Assembly: GCA_029243025.1 (NCBI GenBank)
Contig: JAQWSU010000017.1
Location: forward strand, 1 to 64,000
Direction: 5' to 3'
DNA length: 64,000 nucleotides
Source of the DNA: Pirellulaceae bacterium
GTDB taxonomy: Bacteria; Planctomycetota; Planctomycetia; Pirellulales; Pirellulaceae
The position numbers and the translations under genes were made by a program. Of the stretch, positions 19,601 to 28,681 are shown piece by piece. Under the pieces are notes generated by a model. The model was not told the origin of the DNA, did no database searches, and saw only the letters and a program-made list of their open reading frames with translations. Numbering within the stretch: the stretch's first letter is position 1; each line of letters begins with the position of its first letter.

Positions 19601-20483
19601 CGGCAGCGGCCGCCTACAGCTCGCGGAACGGATCGCTTCTCAGAACAATCCGCTGACGGCCCGTGTCATGGTCAATCGCGTGTGGCATCATCTATTTGGC
19701 AATGGAATCGTGGCGACACCCGATGATTTCGGCAGAATGGGTGAAGAGCCAACGCATCCGCAGTTGCTTGACTTCCTGGCGGATCAGTTCGTGCGGGATG
19801 ACTGGTCGATCAAGCAATTGATCCGACGAATTGTACTCAGCAAGACGTTTCAGCAAACAAATAGGCCGAAACACGACGCGGGACAGGTTGATCCCGGAAA
19901 TCGATTGCTGCATCACTATCCGGCGCGTCGCATGGACGCCGAAACAATCCGCGACACAATTTTAACAATCTCTGGGCGACTGAATCCAGAAGTGTTTGGG
20001 CCCGGCCTCCATCCTCATCGTGAAAAGGACGTGGACTACCGCAAACTCTTCATCGGCCCGTTGGATGGCGACGGCCGACGCAGCATCTACATTAAAGTTA
20101 CCCGCATGGAGGGCCCGCAGTTTCTCGAGCTGTTCGACTTCCCCGATCGCATGGTCACACGTGGAAAGCGCGATCGAACGAATGTGCCGGCTCAGGCTCT
20201 TGCAATGCTGAACGACCCCTTTGTAATCGACCAAGCTCGTTTCTGGGCGGAGCAACTGGTCAAGGTAAAACACGAGTCAATCGAAGTACGTATTCAAGCC
20301 ATGTTTCAACGCGCGATTGGGCGACCGCCGAGTAAAATCGAATTGCAACGTTTCGTCTCACTGATTCGAGCCTTGGCCGATGATCCCTCTGCGGATCAGG
20401 TGGCCTTGCTTGAGGACCAGAATGTCTGGCAAGACGCCACGCACGCAGTGTTTAACCTGAAGGAATTGATCTACATCCCATGA
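16671..20483 (+). CDS. PSCyt1-DUF1549-DUF1553 planctomycete cytochrome-type protein with inserted sugar-binding-like domains
   Basis: The start at 16671 is preceded by AGGAAG at about 7 bases; an earlier in-frame start at 16638 lacks this. The 1270-residue product has a signal peptide (LLASFATLLIGGQIVAFG), a PSCyt1 haem-type motif HCYECHS near residue 55, and DUF1549 with a second C-x-x-C-H (CARCHDHK) near residue 360. Between DUF1549 and DUF1553 are about 450 extra residues, including a beta-sandwich like those in rhamnosidases (WIWDKPNAF, YFRFTFDLKELP, ATADDQVTSHVNGQRLG). The C-terminal DUF1553 reads NPLTARVMVNRVWHHLFG, then DDFGRMGEEPTHPQLLDFLA. The following DUF1501 gene overlaps by 4 bp. 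These pairs are thought to act together outside the cytoplasm, but their reaction is not established. Confidence 0.9.
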   Translation: MNQDFRLPKLLASFATLLIGGQIVAFGDEGADVEIFEKRIRPVLIRHCYECHSAASADLKGGLRLDSREFIRQGGESGPAIVPGNPQESLLLDALKHQTFEMPPDKKLPDQVVTDFTRWIELGAPDPRDNPPSADEVAELSWKTILNERREWWSLLPVDAIAPPLEKSENPIDAFVATKQQAAGITPGKSAPPRVLVRRLSLVLTGLPPTPTEIDQFVKESKTDSQAAYQSLVERLIDSPHFGEHWARHWMDVVRFAETHGYEWNHEVRGAWRYRDYLIRSFNNDLPYDQLVREHIAGDLLKNPRLNEQLGINESIIGTAFWRFGELGHDNCVDFPEIRFDALDNQIDTLGKAFQALTISCARCHDHKLDAISTKDYHALVGILENSSQIVHTLDSPEQIADTSAEIRQLKGQLRQRLAEHWLATIDSMPDMIVAALNDEPNKNELIVSAEGTPWENPAYILKQFTKTNDSQTGTPFLSAKWIWDKPNAFQNEPSSAPIYFRFTFDLKELPKKAQLFATADDQVTSHVNGQRLGNNPAWQTPAQYDVTKQLKKGRNTIAFDAANGVGPAGFIASLLLDNEELGSSNQWKVTRNLEDNWTTRDHDDSKWTAANEMGPSSMGPWGLVKESKADGALREDIAAGWKKLAEEYQTEHQRREKLIADNHISWADFHSQKPSGWSTSGLGLVDNPTPAGDFTLSEEGDSIVNAILPAGLYTNIISNRLNGSIRSPWLPTDKKFISVQVIGNRRSMIRTVVDSCGLNEFAGGGLTYLKGGQFKWKTFPTSAAPGTRSFVELTTRSDNPRWPDRPDRAGSADPNLVYDYRSSFGITRAVLHDAPGAPAPNLAPMLPMFATSSPNSEVDVATAFQSMARDAVLAWRDNRTTDADVHWLNWFLRTGLLPNTLNSGTLNIEQQQLGELLSRYRAVASSIAEPRVVAGLADQESGRGFPVLIGGDPKKHGPIVPARYLEVISGTAFETNGSGRLQLAERIASQNNPLTARVMVNRVWHHLFGNGIVATPDDFGRMGEEPTHPQLLDFLADQFVRDDWSIKQLIRRIVLSKTFQQTNRPKHDAGQVDPGNRLLHHYPARRMDAETIRDTILTISGRLNPEVFGPGLHPHREKDVDYRKLFIGPLDGDGRRSIYIKVTRMEGPQFLELFDFPDRMVTRGKRDRTNVPAQALAMLNDPFVIDQARFWAEQLVKVKHESIEVRIQAMFQRAIGRPPSKIELQRFVSLIRALADDPSADQVALLEDQNVWQDATHAVFNLKELIYIP

Positions 20484-21916
20484 ATACGATGCCTTCAAGC
20501 TGCCCCGGCCGCGTGCCGCGCCCGATCAACCGACGTGAAATGCTCGCCACGGCATCCACCGGTTTTGGCCTGATGTCGCTTTCCGCGCTGATGAGTGACA
20601 ATTCTTACGCAGGTCTTGCGGAAGGGATACGAAGCCACTTTCAGCCAAAATGCAAACGCGTCGTGTTCCTGTTCATGCCAGGAGGCGTTTCTCACGTCGA
20701 CTCGTTCGACCCCAAACCGTCTCTAAAAAAGCATCACGGTCAAAGTATCGGCAAATGGGCAAATGCCAAAAGCATGGGGGCCAATCCGGGACGCAAATGG
20801 AAAGAAAGTCCCTGGAATTTCCAGAACTTCGGCCAATCCGGCATTCCGGTCAGCGACCTGTTTCCAAATATGGCCCAATGCGTTGACGATCTTGCCATCG
20901 TCCGGTCGATGGTCGCGGAAGTCCCACTTCACGCTGGAGGTAACCTGTTCCTCCACTCCGGACGTCTGCGAGCTGGCTCGCCTAGCCTGGGTTCCTGGAT
21001 TAATTACGGACTCGGCAGTGAAAGTCAGAACCTACCGGGATACGTGCTGCTTAACAGCGGTTCCGTGCCGCCGGGAGGCAAAGAGCTGTTTGCGAATGGC
21101 TACCTACCCGCCAGCTATCAGGCAACCTCAATTAAGGCAGAAGGGATTCCCGTCGACAACATTATTCCTACACGTTCCGCAAAGCAGCGACAAAAGCTGA
21201 AGTGGCTATCACTTCAAGACGGCGAATTCGCAAAAAAAGTCGGCGAACAATCGGGAGTCGAATCGGCAATTCGCAATTATGAAATGGCGTTTCGCATGCA
21301 GACCGCCGTTCCCGGTACACTCGATCTGGCGAACGAAACAAAAGCCACCAAGGAACAATATGGCTTGAACGCGGAAGACAAAGATCTACGCTCGTATGCG
21401 ACACAGTGCCTGCGAGCTCGCCGACTGCTAGAGGCAGGCGTCCGATTTGTTGAGGTGACTGCCAATCCCGTCGGCCTCGACAATGGAAGCTGGGATCAGC
21501 ATGGCAATTTGAAAGCGGGCCATGAAAAAAATGCACTTGTCACTGACCAGCCAATCGCTGCGTTGATTAACGACCTGAAAGAGCGAGGCCTATTCGACGA
21601 TACGTTGATTCTCTGGGCTGGCGAAATGGGACGAACACCCCACGCCGGTGGAGCACCGGGCGACGGCCGCGACCATCACACATCAGGCTTCACCGTTTGG
21701 CTCGCGGGCGGAGGCATCAAGGGCGGCACGATTTACGGAGCGACAGACGAATTTGGAATGGAAGCCGTTGAGAACGTGGTCACCATGCATGACCTACACG
21801 CCACGGTCCTTCACCTGCTGGGACTCGACCACGAACGTCTCACATTTCGCTATGGCGGCCGAGACATGCGTCTGACCGACGTTCATGGACACGTTGTCCA
21901 GGATATTCTTCGATAA
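20480..21916 (+). CDS. DUF1501 family protein
   Basis: The 478-residue start overlaps the PSCyt1 stop as ATGA, so the two are cotranslated. An N-terminal RREMLATASTGFGLMSLSAL segment is a Tat-type signal. Family landmarks are CKRVVFLFMPGGVSHVDSFD, the DGRDHH triad region (GAPGDGRDHHTSGF) and WDQHG, giving a sulfatase/alkaline-phosphatase-like fold with putative metal-binding Asp and His residues. The C-terminus GGRDMRLTDVHGHVV is typical. It partners the upstream DUF1549/DUF1553 protein, as in most planctomycetes. The substrate is unknown. Confidence 0.9.
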   Translation: MNTMPSSCPGRVPRPINRREMLATASTGFGLMSLSALMSDNSYAGLAEGIRSHFQPKCKRVVFLFMPGGVSHVDSFDPKPSLKKHHGQSIGKWANAKSMGANPGRKWKESPWNFQNFGQSGIPVSDLFPNMAQCVDDLAIVRSMVAEVPLHAGGNLFLHSGRLRAGSPSLGSWINYGLGSESQNLPGYVLLNSGSVPPGGKELFANGYLPASYQATSIKAEGIPVDNIIPTRSAKQRQKLKWLSLQDGEFAKKVGEQSGVESAIRNYEMAFRMQTAVPGTLDLANETKATKEQYGLNAEDKDLRSYATQCLRARRLLEAGVRFVEVTANPVGLDNGSWDQHGNLKAGHEKNALVTDQPIAALINDLKERGLFDDTLILWAGEMGRTPHAGGAPGDGRDHHTSGFTVWLAGGGIKGGTIYGATDEFGMEAVENVVTMHDLHATVLHLLGLDHERLTFRYGGRDMRLTDVHGHVVQDILR

Positions 21917-21972
21917 GCTGAACGGCCGCTTTCAATTCACCTGTTGAGCATCAGCAAACCGGCGACGAGCCT

Positions 21973-22011
21973 ACAAGTCAGCGGCACGACCGACTGACTT
22001 GTGATTTTTTT
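21973..22011 (+). terminator. Rho-independent terminator of the PSCyt1/DUF1501 operon
   Basis: ACAAGTCAG pairs with CTGACTTGT. An inner CGG/CCG pairing adds to the stem with one bulged base, and the hairpin is followed by GATTTTTTT. It lies 57 bp after the DUF1501 stop. Confidence 0.85.
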
Positions 22012-22174
22012 CCGCTGAAGGTGGTACATTCGCAAAAGATGCCAAGCGATTGATCCACAAGCCTCAGCGCCAAAACAAACTGCCTGGTTATCCTGCGATG
22101 TCACTCGAGCTGAATCGGTAATTTCCATCCCAGACGCTTTGGATCATCCCGCACAAAGACATCCCGCACATAGA

Positions 22175-22792
22175 CTATGTGCTCATGTCAACGTTAACCA
22201 CCGATTTGGCAGCCGCTTCTGCCTCAAAAAATTCGAATTCAGTGTCTTTGAATCCGAACATGCCGGCGACCAGGTTGCTGGGAAACATTTGAACTCGGTT
22301 GAAGAAATCCCGGACGTTGGCATTGTAGAATCGACGTGATCGCGCGATTCGAGTTTCGGTTTCGCCCAACTCTTTTTGCAGCTCGAGAAAATTCTGGCTG
22401 GCCTTCAAGTCGGGATAGGCTTCGAAGGTCGCTAATAGGCCATGAACGGCCTTCCCAAGTTGGTCTTCTACTTTGGCTCGGTCTGGTGGGCTTTTGGAGC
22501 GATCATTGACCGCCGTCGTGCGCAGGGCGGTGACGTCTTTCAAAAGTGTCTTCTCGTGGGTGGCGTACCCCTTTACACAATTGACCAGGTTGGGGATCAA
22601 GTCGTGTCGGCGCTCGAGTTCGGTGTCAATGTCGGACCAGGATTCTCGACATGACTGACGCCCGGACACCAAATTGTTTTGCAAGCTGATGACATAAATG
22701 ATTAATACCAGTAAACCGGCACCAATAACAATCAGCGTGACGAGAGCGGGTGATATCGCTGCCAAGAGCTGTATCGAGGAACTCATAAGCAT
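22175..22792 (-). CDS. LemA family protein
   Basis: The 205-residue product has one N-terminal membrane helix (LVTLIVIGAGLLVLIIYVISL) followed by the LemA helical domain: NNLVSGRQSCRESWSDIDTE, LERRHDLIPNLVNCVKGYA, HEKTLLKDVTALR, and the C-terminal YNANVRDFFNRVQMFPSNLV. Typical proteins are about 190 residues, so it is full length. It starts 13 bp after the stop of a DUF3137-like gene and is probably cotranscribed with it. The role of LemA proteins is unsettled; they sit in the inner membrane with the helical domain outside. Confidence 0.92.
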   Translation of the reverse strand: MLMSSSIQLLAAISPALVTLIVIGAGLLVLIIYVISLQNNLVSGRQSCRESWSDIDTELERRHDLIPNLVNCVKGYATHEKTLLKDVTALRTTAVNDRSKSPPDRAKVEDQLGKAVHGLLATFEAYPDLKASQNFLELQKELGETETRIARSRRFYNANVRDFFNRVQMFPSNLVAGMFGFKDTEFEFFEAEAAAKSVVNVDMST

Positions 22793-22805
22793 GATCCTTT
22801 AGCGT

Positions 22806-23621
22806 TCAGTCGGTTGTATTGTGCTTCAAGTCTTCGGGGATATTCCCCAACAAGTCAACGCAGGCATCCAACTGCTTTTGCACTTCCTCCGGTTCCATCG
22901 TGAACCACGTGGATACCATGATGCCGCCCGAATTGATTTCGATCCCGTGTTGCAAGCCGTGCTCCATTAGCTGTTCCATCATGGCCTGATCAATGATGGC
23001 GAATGCCCATTTGGGATCGTTGGATTTTACCTGATACTGTTTGTTAAATGAATCTAATTCAAATTTGACATTCTTTAGCGTGAGGCTGCTACCCTCTTCA
23101 ATACCGAACGACGCCAATCTTTTCCAAAGCTTTTTTGGGGTGATCAGGGTGCGGTGTAGTGGCATATCGGTGAGAATCAGGATCGAGCTAAACTCGCCCT
23201 CGCTCCAATCAAAGTCCTGTCCCGTCGCGACCACATAGTCATAGAACACCGTGTCCCAACTAACGACGGTATAGCCCTTCCAAGAGCCCCAACAGATATT
23301 CTTGTCAGATTGCCAATCTCCACGAAAACGATTCGATATGAACTGTCCATATTGGGATTGGATTTTCGAGCGACCAAACCTTTTTGCGAACATTCTTTGC
23401 TGGGAAGACAGTGGCTTTTCACCGTGCAGCTCACTCTGATCTACCGTGGCAGGGTTCGGCGGCGCCTGAAAAGACTGTCCGGTCAACGCGAACTGCAAGC
23501 CATTGGCCTTGGCCCATTTGCGATAGCGTTTGGCCCGTTTTCGGTTCTTTAACCAGAAATAGACAAGCTGCAAAAGGCCTTGAACGGGGATCGCTTTGAG
23601 AATGTCATCGAGTGCTGACAT
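22806..23621 (-). CDS. DUF3137-like protein, partner of LemA
   Basis: From MSALDDILKAIP the product is 271 residues; a longer frame to 23726 exists but looks less natural. The sequence includes KNRKRAKRYRKWAKANGLQF, GSWKGYTVVSWDTVFYDYVV and EINSGGIMVSTWFTMEPEEV. The pattern of a short basic amphipathic N-terminus, then a beta domain with a G-x-x-x-G-x-x-V-x-x-xD motif, resembles DUF3137 and similar proteins often encoded next to LemA. The partner gene follows after 13 bp. Function unknown. Confidence 0.75.
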   Translation of the reverse strand: MSALDDILKAIPVQGLLQLVYFWLKNRKRAKRYRKWAKANGLQFALTGQSFQAPPNPATVDQSELHGEKPLSSQQRMFAKRFGRSKIQSQYGQFISNRFRGDWQSDKNICWGSWKGYTVVSWDTVFYDYVVATGQDFDWSEGEFSSILILTDMPLHRTLITPKKLWKRLASFGIEEGSSLTLKNVKFELDSFNKQYQVKSNDPKWAFAIIDQAMMEQLMEHGLQHGIEINSGGIMVSTWFTMEPEEVQKQLDACVDLLGNIPEDLKHNTTD

Positions 23622-23690
23622 GTTTAGCTGGCTCCAGTAGCGGTGCTGTTTCGGCAGCTGGTAGCTTTTCGCCCATGGAAACGAACCGCC

Positions 23691-23795
23691 CGCATCACTC
23701 ACGTTCAGTTTTGGCCTGCGGAACATAAAGCAAGCCGGGCAAAAAAAACGTCCCCGGACATGGTATTAAAAAGAACCAAACAAAAAAAGCCCGAA
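23691..23795 (+). repeat. Dispersed repeat, copy A
   Basis: About 105 bp match, with small changes, the complement of 34091-34200: ACGTTCAGTTTTGGCCTGCG here against ACGTTCAATTTTGCCTGTGG there, then GAACA..AAGCAAGCCGGGCAA and an ATTAAAA-AACCAAACAAAAA end in both. It ends about 10 bp before the point where the CobW-type relic starts, so it marks the truncation. No open frame with a plausible product is shared by the two copies. Confidence 0.75.
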
Positions 23796-23804
23796 AATTC
23801 CAAA

Positions 23805-24630
23805 GGTAGGCTAATTGAATCAACAGGCATTTCCGAGCCAGCCCCTGTCGCGGATACATCGACCTTCGCAATCGGCGATGGAACTCCGCTCTCGGAAATC
23901 GCCGAATTAGATACGATGGTCACCGTGGTCGATGCGGCCAACTTCCTGGAAGATCTCAGAATCCCCAAGAATCTGAAGAGCATCGACCAGGCAGCAACGG
24001 AAGACGACCCGCGAACCGTCGCCGATCTGCTTACCGCATAGGTCGAATTTGCCAATATCATCATCTTAAACAAGACGGATCTGGTTGACCAAGACACACG
24101 GGGAACGATCGAAGGCTTTGTCGAGCAACTAAATCCTCACGTTCTCAAGCTACAGGCGTCCTTCGGCAAGGTCGAGCCAACACAAATCATGGGGACGCGA
24201 CGATTTGACTTTGAGATTGCGAAACAGAGTAAAGGTTGGCAACTCACACTACGCAGCGATTCTTTGATCGACTTAATCAAGAATGGAATGGGGTCTTGCG
24301 AAGCAAGGGTTTCTTCTGGCTTGCGAGTCGACTGGACAAGATCGGGGTCTGGTCACAGGCGGGTCGAGTGGCGTCTCTCAATTTCGGTGGATTCTGGTGG
24401 GCGGCTGTTCCGCCTGAACACTGGCTGGAATCATCCACACTCGAAGCGGAGGTCGAGCAAAAATGGCATCCAGAAGTCGGTGATTGCCGAGACAAGAATT
24501 AGTCTTCATTGGCATCGGCATGGACGAGGTCGCTATCTAGGATTCGCTTCAGGAGTGCTTACTGACCGACGAACAATACGCGACAGGGATTGAAGCCTGG
24601 AAGAACCTTCAAGATCCATTTCCAAAATAG
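23805..24630 (+). pseudogene. CobW/COG0523 zinc-type GTPase (G3E family), 5'-truncated and broken
   Basis: Homology begins at RLIESTGISEP, the G3-region of CobW-type GTPases that act as metal chaperones. It continues with LDTMVTVVDAANFL, then an in-frame TAG at 24039-24041 where CAG (Gln) is expected, then VEFANIIILNKTDLVD (the NKxD guanine-specificity motif). A later frame change leads to GVLRSKGFFWLASRLDKIGV and FWWAAVPPEHW, the CobW C-terminal domain. Another frame gives TDEQYATGIEAWKNLQDPFP at the end. The P-loop half is missing and is replaced by the dispersed repeat. At least one nonsense change and two frameshifts exclude a working product. Confidence 0.85.
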
Positions 24631-24802
24631 AACTATCAGTGTGGATGAAGCGATCTCTGCTGGCACCTCGTCGGTGCCCGTTGCTCAGGCAACAGCGAAA
24701 GCAGCTGTCTCATAACTTAAATCGATGCCACCGTGGCGGACCGTCCCCAGAAGGAATTGACCCTGTTTCGGATCACGTCGGGACCCGTTGGGCAAATCGA
24801 CA
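24631..24802. other. Short intergenic stretch between convergent units
   Basis: No gene, hairpin with T-run or repeat is visible. Confidence 0.5.
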
Positions 24803-25840
24803 TCACTCAAACTTATCGCCCTTGGTCAGCGTCTTAATCCGACAAAGATACATGTCCGAAGTCAGATAGAGTACGCTTCCATCGTTTCCCCAACCAACAT
24901 TTGCAATGCTTTCGCCCGTGACGATACGACCGAGTAGCTTGCCACTCGGTGAGATCACGAGCACACCACCAGGCCCTGTCGCAAAAACGTTTCCATGCAC
25001 ATCGATCTTCATGCCATCGCCCCCGCCACGCGGAATGCGATCGTCTTTGGACGAGTCAAAAAACGCGGTGGGCGATCCGAGGCTGCCATCTTCCTGCACA
25101 GGAAATGCACGCCAAACCGGATCACGACCGTCACTGTTCGCCACGTAGAGAATCTTCTCGTCCGGCGAGAAAGCGATACCGTTTGGGCGAGATATGTCCT
25201 TAAATTGCAGCGTGACCTTGCCGTCCTTTTGCAAGCGATAGACGCCGCAAAAATCAATCTCGCGCAATGGATCATCCGCACTTTGGGGAAGTCCGTAAAT
25301 TGGATCGGTAAAAAACAAGTCGCCATTCCGGCGAATGGCCAAGTCGTTCGGACTATTGAATCGTTTGCCATTCCACCGATCTGCAAGCGTTACCTTGCCG
25401 CCCCCCTTGGTGAGGAGCGAAACCCGTCGGTCACCGTGTTCGCACAGCACGAGTCGTCCAGCAGCGTCCAGAGCCAACCCGTTACTGCCAGGCTCGCGAC
25501 CGTAATCTGCAACTCCTGTATAGCCAGCGGGCTTCATATACACCGACACTCCAACACCCTCTTGCCATTTCATGACGGCGTTGTGAGGGATGTCAGAAAA
25601 CAGAACAAAACCTCCGAACTTATTGTCCTTTTCCGGCACCCAGACTGGTCCCTCTGCCCATTCAAAGCCGCCGCAAAGAACCTCGACCGCTGCGTCCTTC
25701 AGAATGAGTTTGTCGAGCGATGCGTCAAATCGGTCGACATGGCCAATCTGCGGAAAATTAACAGTATTTTGAGCCTGAGCAACGCTTGCCAGCGCCGTCA
25801 GTAAGCTACAGAGTCTAAAAATCGTCTTTGGTGCGCTCAT
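24803..25840 (-). CDS. SMP-30/gluconolactonase family protein, secreted
   Basis: The 345-residue product has a signal peptide (LCSLLTALASVAQA) and a six-bladed propeller of the SMP-30/gluconolactonase/LRE type. Family positions are visible: GFEWAEGPVWV (first metal Glu), PGSNGLALDAAGRLVLCEHG, FNSPNDLAIRRNGDLFFTDP (Asn, Asp) and RPNGIAFSPDEKILYVANSD. The expected reaction is hydrolysis of a sugar lactone with a divalent metal, in the periplasm. It stands alone, divergent from the S9 peptidase downstream of it. Confidence 0.9.
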   Translation of the reverse strand: MSAPKTIFRLCSLLTALASVAQAQNTVNFPQIGHVDRFDASLDKLILKDAAVEVLCGGFEWAEGPVWVPEKDNKFGGFVLFSDIPHNAVMKWQEGVGVSVYMKPAGYTGVADYGREPGSNGLALDAAGRLVLCEHGDRRVSLLTKGGGKVTLADRWNGKRFNSPNDLAIRRNGDLFFTDPIYGLPQSADDPLREIDFCGVYRLQKDGKVTLQFKDISRPNGIAFSPDEKILYVANSDGRDPVWRAFPVQEDGSLGSPTAFFDSSKDDRIPRGGGDGMKIDVHGNVFATGPGGVLVISPSGKLLGRIVTGESIANVGWGNDGSVLYLTSDMYLCRIKTLTKGDKFE

Positions 25841-26167
25841 GTGATTTCTCTTTTCATGGCAGTCGGGGCAGTGTCACCGTATATCGTTAGTTTCCCTCGA
25901 ATCTCCGTCCCAATCAAGTCAGCCCCGGCAAAGACAAGGAAGACGCCCGCCGAGCGAGTTCGACGAGTGAGATGAGATAAATCGGGTTTCCCAAGGTGAT
26001 CTCCGTCGCTGTCTGAAGCCCTATCGATTACCACATATTGGCAATGTTGGTATGATGTCGAACGAGTTCACAATCTATAGACCTTGATTCCTCTTTCCTT
26101 ACCATGAGATCTTTCAATCAACCGTACACTTGCTGCGTATCTACTGACAACTCTGTCGGTCAGCTGT

Positions 26168-28192
26168 GTGACCACTAGCCTGAGCTTTTCCCTGATGAAC
26201 GAATGCAACGCAGATACCAAGTCCCCCTTACTCGATCGGGATCTCTTTTTTGGAAACCCGCAGATTTCGGGCGGGCAGCTGAGTCCGGATGGCAGGTTTA
26301 TTTCGTTCATGAAACCGTATCAGGGCATCATGAACGTCTGGGTCAAAGAGTTTGCAGAGCCATTTGACAAGGCTCGCCCGTTGACGGACAGCAAGCGACC
26401 TTTGTACGGATATACGTGGACGGAAGATGGCAAGTACATTCTGTACGTAAAAGACTCAGACGGCGACGAGAATATCAATCTGTTCGCTGTTGATCCTAGC
26501 GCCAAACCTGCCGCCGGCAAAGAGACACCAGACTCGCGAAATCTGACCCCGCTGAAAGATGTCACGGCACGGATCATGCATGCGAGTCAGAAAAATCCGG
26601 ATTTGCTGTGGGTGGGACTGAATAATCGAGACCAGGCATGGCACGATCTTTATCAACTCGAAATCTCCACAGGCGATTTGACACTGGTCTATCAGAACGA
26701 CGATCGCATCACCGGTTATGAATTTGACTGGGATGACAATCTTCGCTTGCTGAGTCGAACCGATCCTGCGGGCGATACGACCCTATTGCGTAAAGACGAC
26801 GAGAAGCTGGTCCCCATCTATGAGACTTCGGTCACAGAGGACGCGATGGTCCGGGGATGGGATCCGAAAAATGAGAACCTTTACCTGGTCACCAACAAGG
26901 GTGACCTGGATCTGCAGACGCTGTTCAAGATGAATCCCCAAACAGGGGAACTGGAACTCCTGGAAAGCGACCCGAAAGAGCGAGTCGATTTCGGCGGCTT
27001 GCGAATGGACCGAAACACTCGGGAGATCATCTCCACATCCTACACTGACGATAAGACTCAATATTACTGGCGGGACAAAGATTGGGAGGCGAACTATAAG
27101 TTCCTGCAGCAGAAGTTTCCCGGTCGTGAAATTGCCTTCCAGAGTGCAACCAATGACTACAGCAAGTTTTTGATTACCGTGCATGGCGACAAACATGCGG
27201 CTGAAGCCTGGTATTTCGATGCACCCGAGCGCAAGTTGATCCATCAGTACACGCCTCGCCCGGAACTCAAGGACGTCGAAGAACACCTGGCCCCGATGAC
27301 TCCCATTCGCTATGCCAGCAGTGACGGCCTGAACATCCCTGCTTACCTGACCGTACCTGCGGGAGTTGAGGCGAAGAATTTGCCGGTTGTCGTTTTGGTT
27401 CATGGAGGCCCTAAAGGGCCACGCGACTCATGGGGCTATAGCGCTCTGGTTCAATTCTTGGCCAACCGCGGCTACGCCGTTCTGCAGCCCAACTTTCGCG
27501 CTAGTGGCGGATATGGCAAGAAGTTCCTGAATGCGGGCGACCTGCAATGGGGCAAACTGATGCAGGACGACATTAGTTGGGGCGTCAAATATTTGATCGA
27601 GCAAGGCATTGCTGACCCGGATCGCGTGGCGATCATGGGTGGCAGCTACGGCGGATACGCAACTTTGGCGGGACTTGCATTGACGCCTGAACTCTACGCC
27701 TGCGGAGTCGATATCGTTGGCCCCAGCAACATCTTCACGTTGCTTGAATCGATTCCTCCTTACTGGGAAGCGGGGCGAGCCTTTCTGTATGGCATGGTCG
27801 GAGACCCAAATACAGAAGAAGGCCAGAAACGAATTCGAGAAGCGAGCCCACTCTTCAGTGCGCACAAGATCGCCAAGCCACTGCTGATTATCCAAGGAGC
27901 TAATGACCCGAGAGTGAAACAAGCGGAGGCCGATCAGATTGTCATCGCGCTACGAGATCGGGGTCACAAAGTCAGCTATCTCCTGGCGGATGACGAGGGT
28001 CACGGCTTTGCCAAGCCTGTGAATCGCATGGCGATGTATGCCGAGATCGAGGCTTTTCTTGCAGAACAGATCGGTGGTCGGCATCAAGAGGACATGCCGG
28101 AGGACGTCTCCGAGCGACTCGACCAAATCCGCGTGGACGTGAACAAAGTGACGTACGAACCGGCCGAAGAATCAAACTCGAACACGGAATGA
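26168..28192 (+). CDS. S9 family serine peptidase (acylaminoacyl-peptidase-like)
   Basis: An N-terminal beta-propeller ([32 protein letters not shown]) precedes an alpha/beta-hydrolase domain from about residue 375. The nucleophile elbow is GGSYGGYA, the acid lies in GANDPRVKQ and the histidine in DEGHGF. It cleaves short peptides; export is likely. GTG 26168 gives 674 residues with no signal peptide. Upstream in the same frame the sequence reads [16 protein letters not shown], a good signal peptide with no start codon. ATG 26104 lies one frame off, so either a one-base change separates them or the start is cytoplasmic. Everything downstream is intact. Confidence 0.85.
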   Translation: MTTSLSFSLMNECNADTKSPLLDRDLFFGNPQISGGQLSPDGRFISFMKPYQGIMNVWVKEFAEPFDKARPLTDSKRPLYGYTWTEDGKYILYVKDSDGDENINLFAVDPSAKPAAGKETPDSRNLTPLKDVTARIMHASQKNPDLLWVGLNNRDQAWHDLYQLEISTGDLTLVYQNDDRITGYEFDWDDNLRLLSRTDPAGDTTLLRKDDEKLVPIYETSVTEDAMVRGWDPKNENLYLVTNKGDLDLQTLFKMNPQTGELELLESDPKERVDFGGLRMDRNTREIISTSYTDDKTQYYWRDKDWEANYKFLQQKFPGREIAFQSATNDYSKFLITVHGDKHAAEAWYFDAPERKLIHQYTPRPELKDVEEHLAPMTPIRYASSDGLNIPAYLTVPAGVEAKNLPVVVLVHGGPKGPRDSWGYSALVQFLANRGYAVLQPNFRASGGYGKKFLNAGDLQWGKLMQDDISWGVKYLIEQGIADPDRVAIMGGSYGGYATLAGLALTPELYACGVDIVGPSNIFTLLESIPPYWEAGRAFLYGMVGDPNTEEGQKRIREASPLFSAHKIAKPLLIIQGANDPRVKQAEADQIVIALRDRGHKVSYLLADDEGHGFAKPVNRMAMYAEIEAFLAEQIGGRHQEDMPEDVSERLDQIRVDVNKVTYEPAEESNSNTE

Positions 28193-28217
28193 GACCCTGT
28201 CGACCAGGACTCTCACC

Positions 28218-28580
28218 ATGAAACGTCGTTAATTCCTTAAAGCGGGCGCAGCGATCGGTGCGGCGACTGCTGCTCCTGGGGTGCCAACTGCATCCCTGGC
28301 AGCGCCAGACGCTGGCAAAAAATCACAGATTTAAGCTGGAGTATGCCCCTCACTTCAACATGTTGAAGCATTCAGCCAATGACGACCTGATCGACCAGCT
28401 TAAGTTCGCGTCCGACCAGACTTTTACCGCATGGTAAGACAATGGCATAAAGAACCGGCCGAAGCATTGGCGATGTGCTGGCGGAAATGATCGACCAGGA
28501 GAGGTTTTGCCGAGTGTTTGACGACGACCCGACTGGCAAAGCCCCCATAAAACCCGATCCTACTGATCCGGCTGGCTAGG
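28218..28580 (+). pseudogene. TIM-barrel (hydroxypyruvate-isomerase-like) gene relic
   Basis: ATG 28218 opens MKRR-stop-FLKAGAAIGAATAAP, a Tat-type signal in which the RRE glutamate codon GAA has become TAA. After SQI and a frame change the family text LEYAPHFNMLKHSANDDLID then QLKFASDQTFTAW-stop-DNGIKNR is clear, again with TAA in place of the expected GAA. The remaining fold, including the metal-binding Glu, His and Asp residues, is missing: a partial IGDVLAEM piece follows in another frame and the end is unrecognised. Homologues are about 290 residues. It follows the S9 peptidase by 25 bp. Confidence 0.8.
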
Positions 28581-28587
28581 ATCGTGC

Positions 28588-28681
28588 ACCTGGGTTGAAA
28601 CTTCTAGAACTTCTATTTGTTAAAACTTTCGAGAGATCGCAGATCTTCTAAAACGCTTCGCGGACCTCAATCTCGCTGCTT
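28588..28681 (+). repeat. Copy of the sequence found downstream of the 51.6-kb recombinase fragment
   Basis: About 90 bp resemble 52038-52130. Shared text includes TTTTAGAACTTCT/TTCTAGAACTTCT, then CGCAGATCTTCTAAA and CTCAATCT. Translated, both end in IADLLKR-x-x-x-LNL. The function is unknown; it is probably debris of the same mobile element. Confidence 0.55.
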
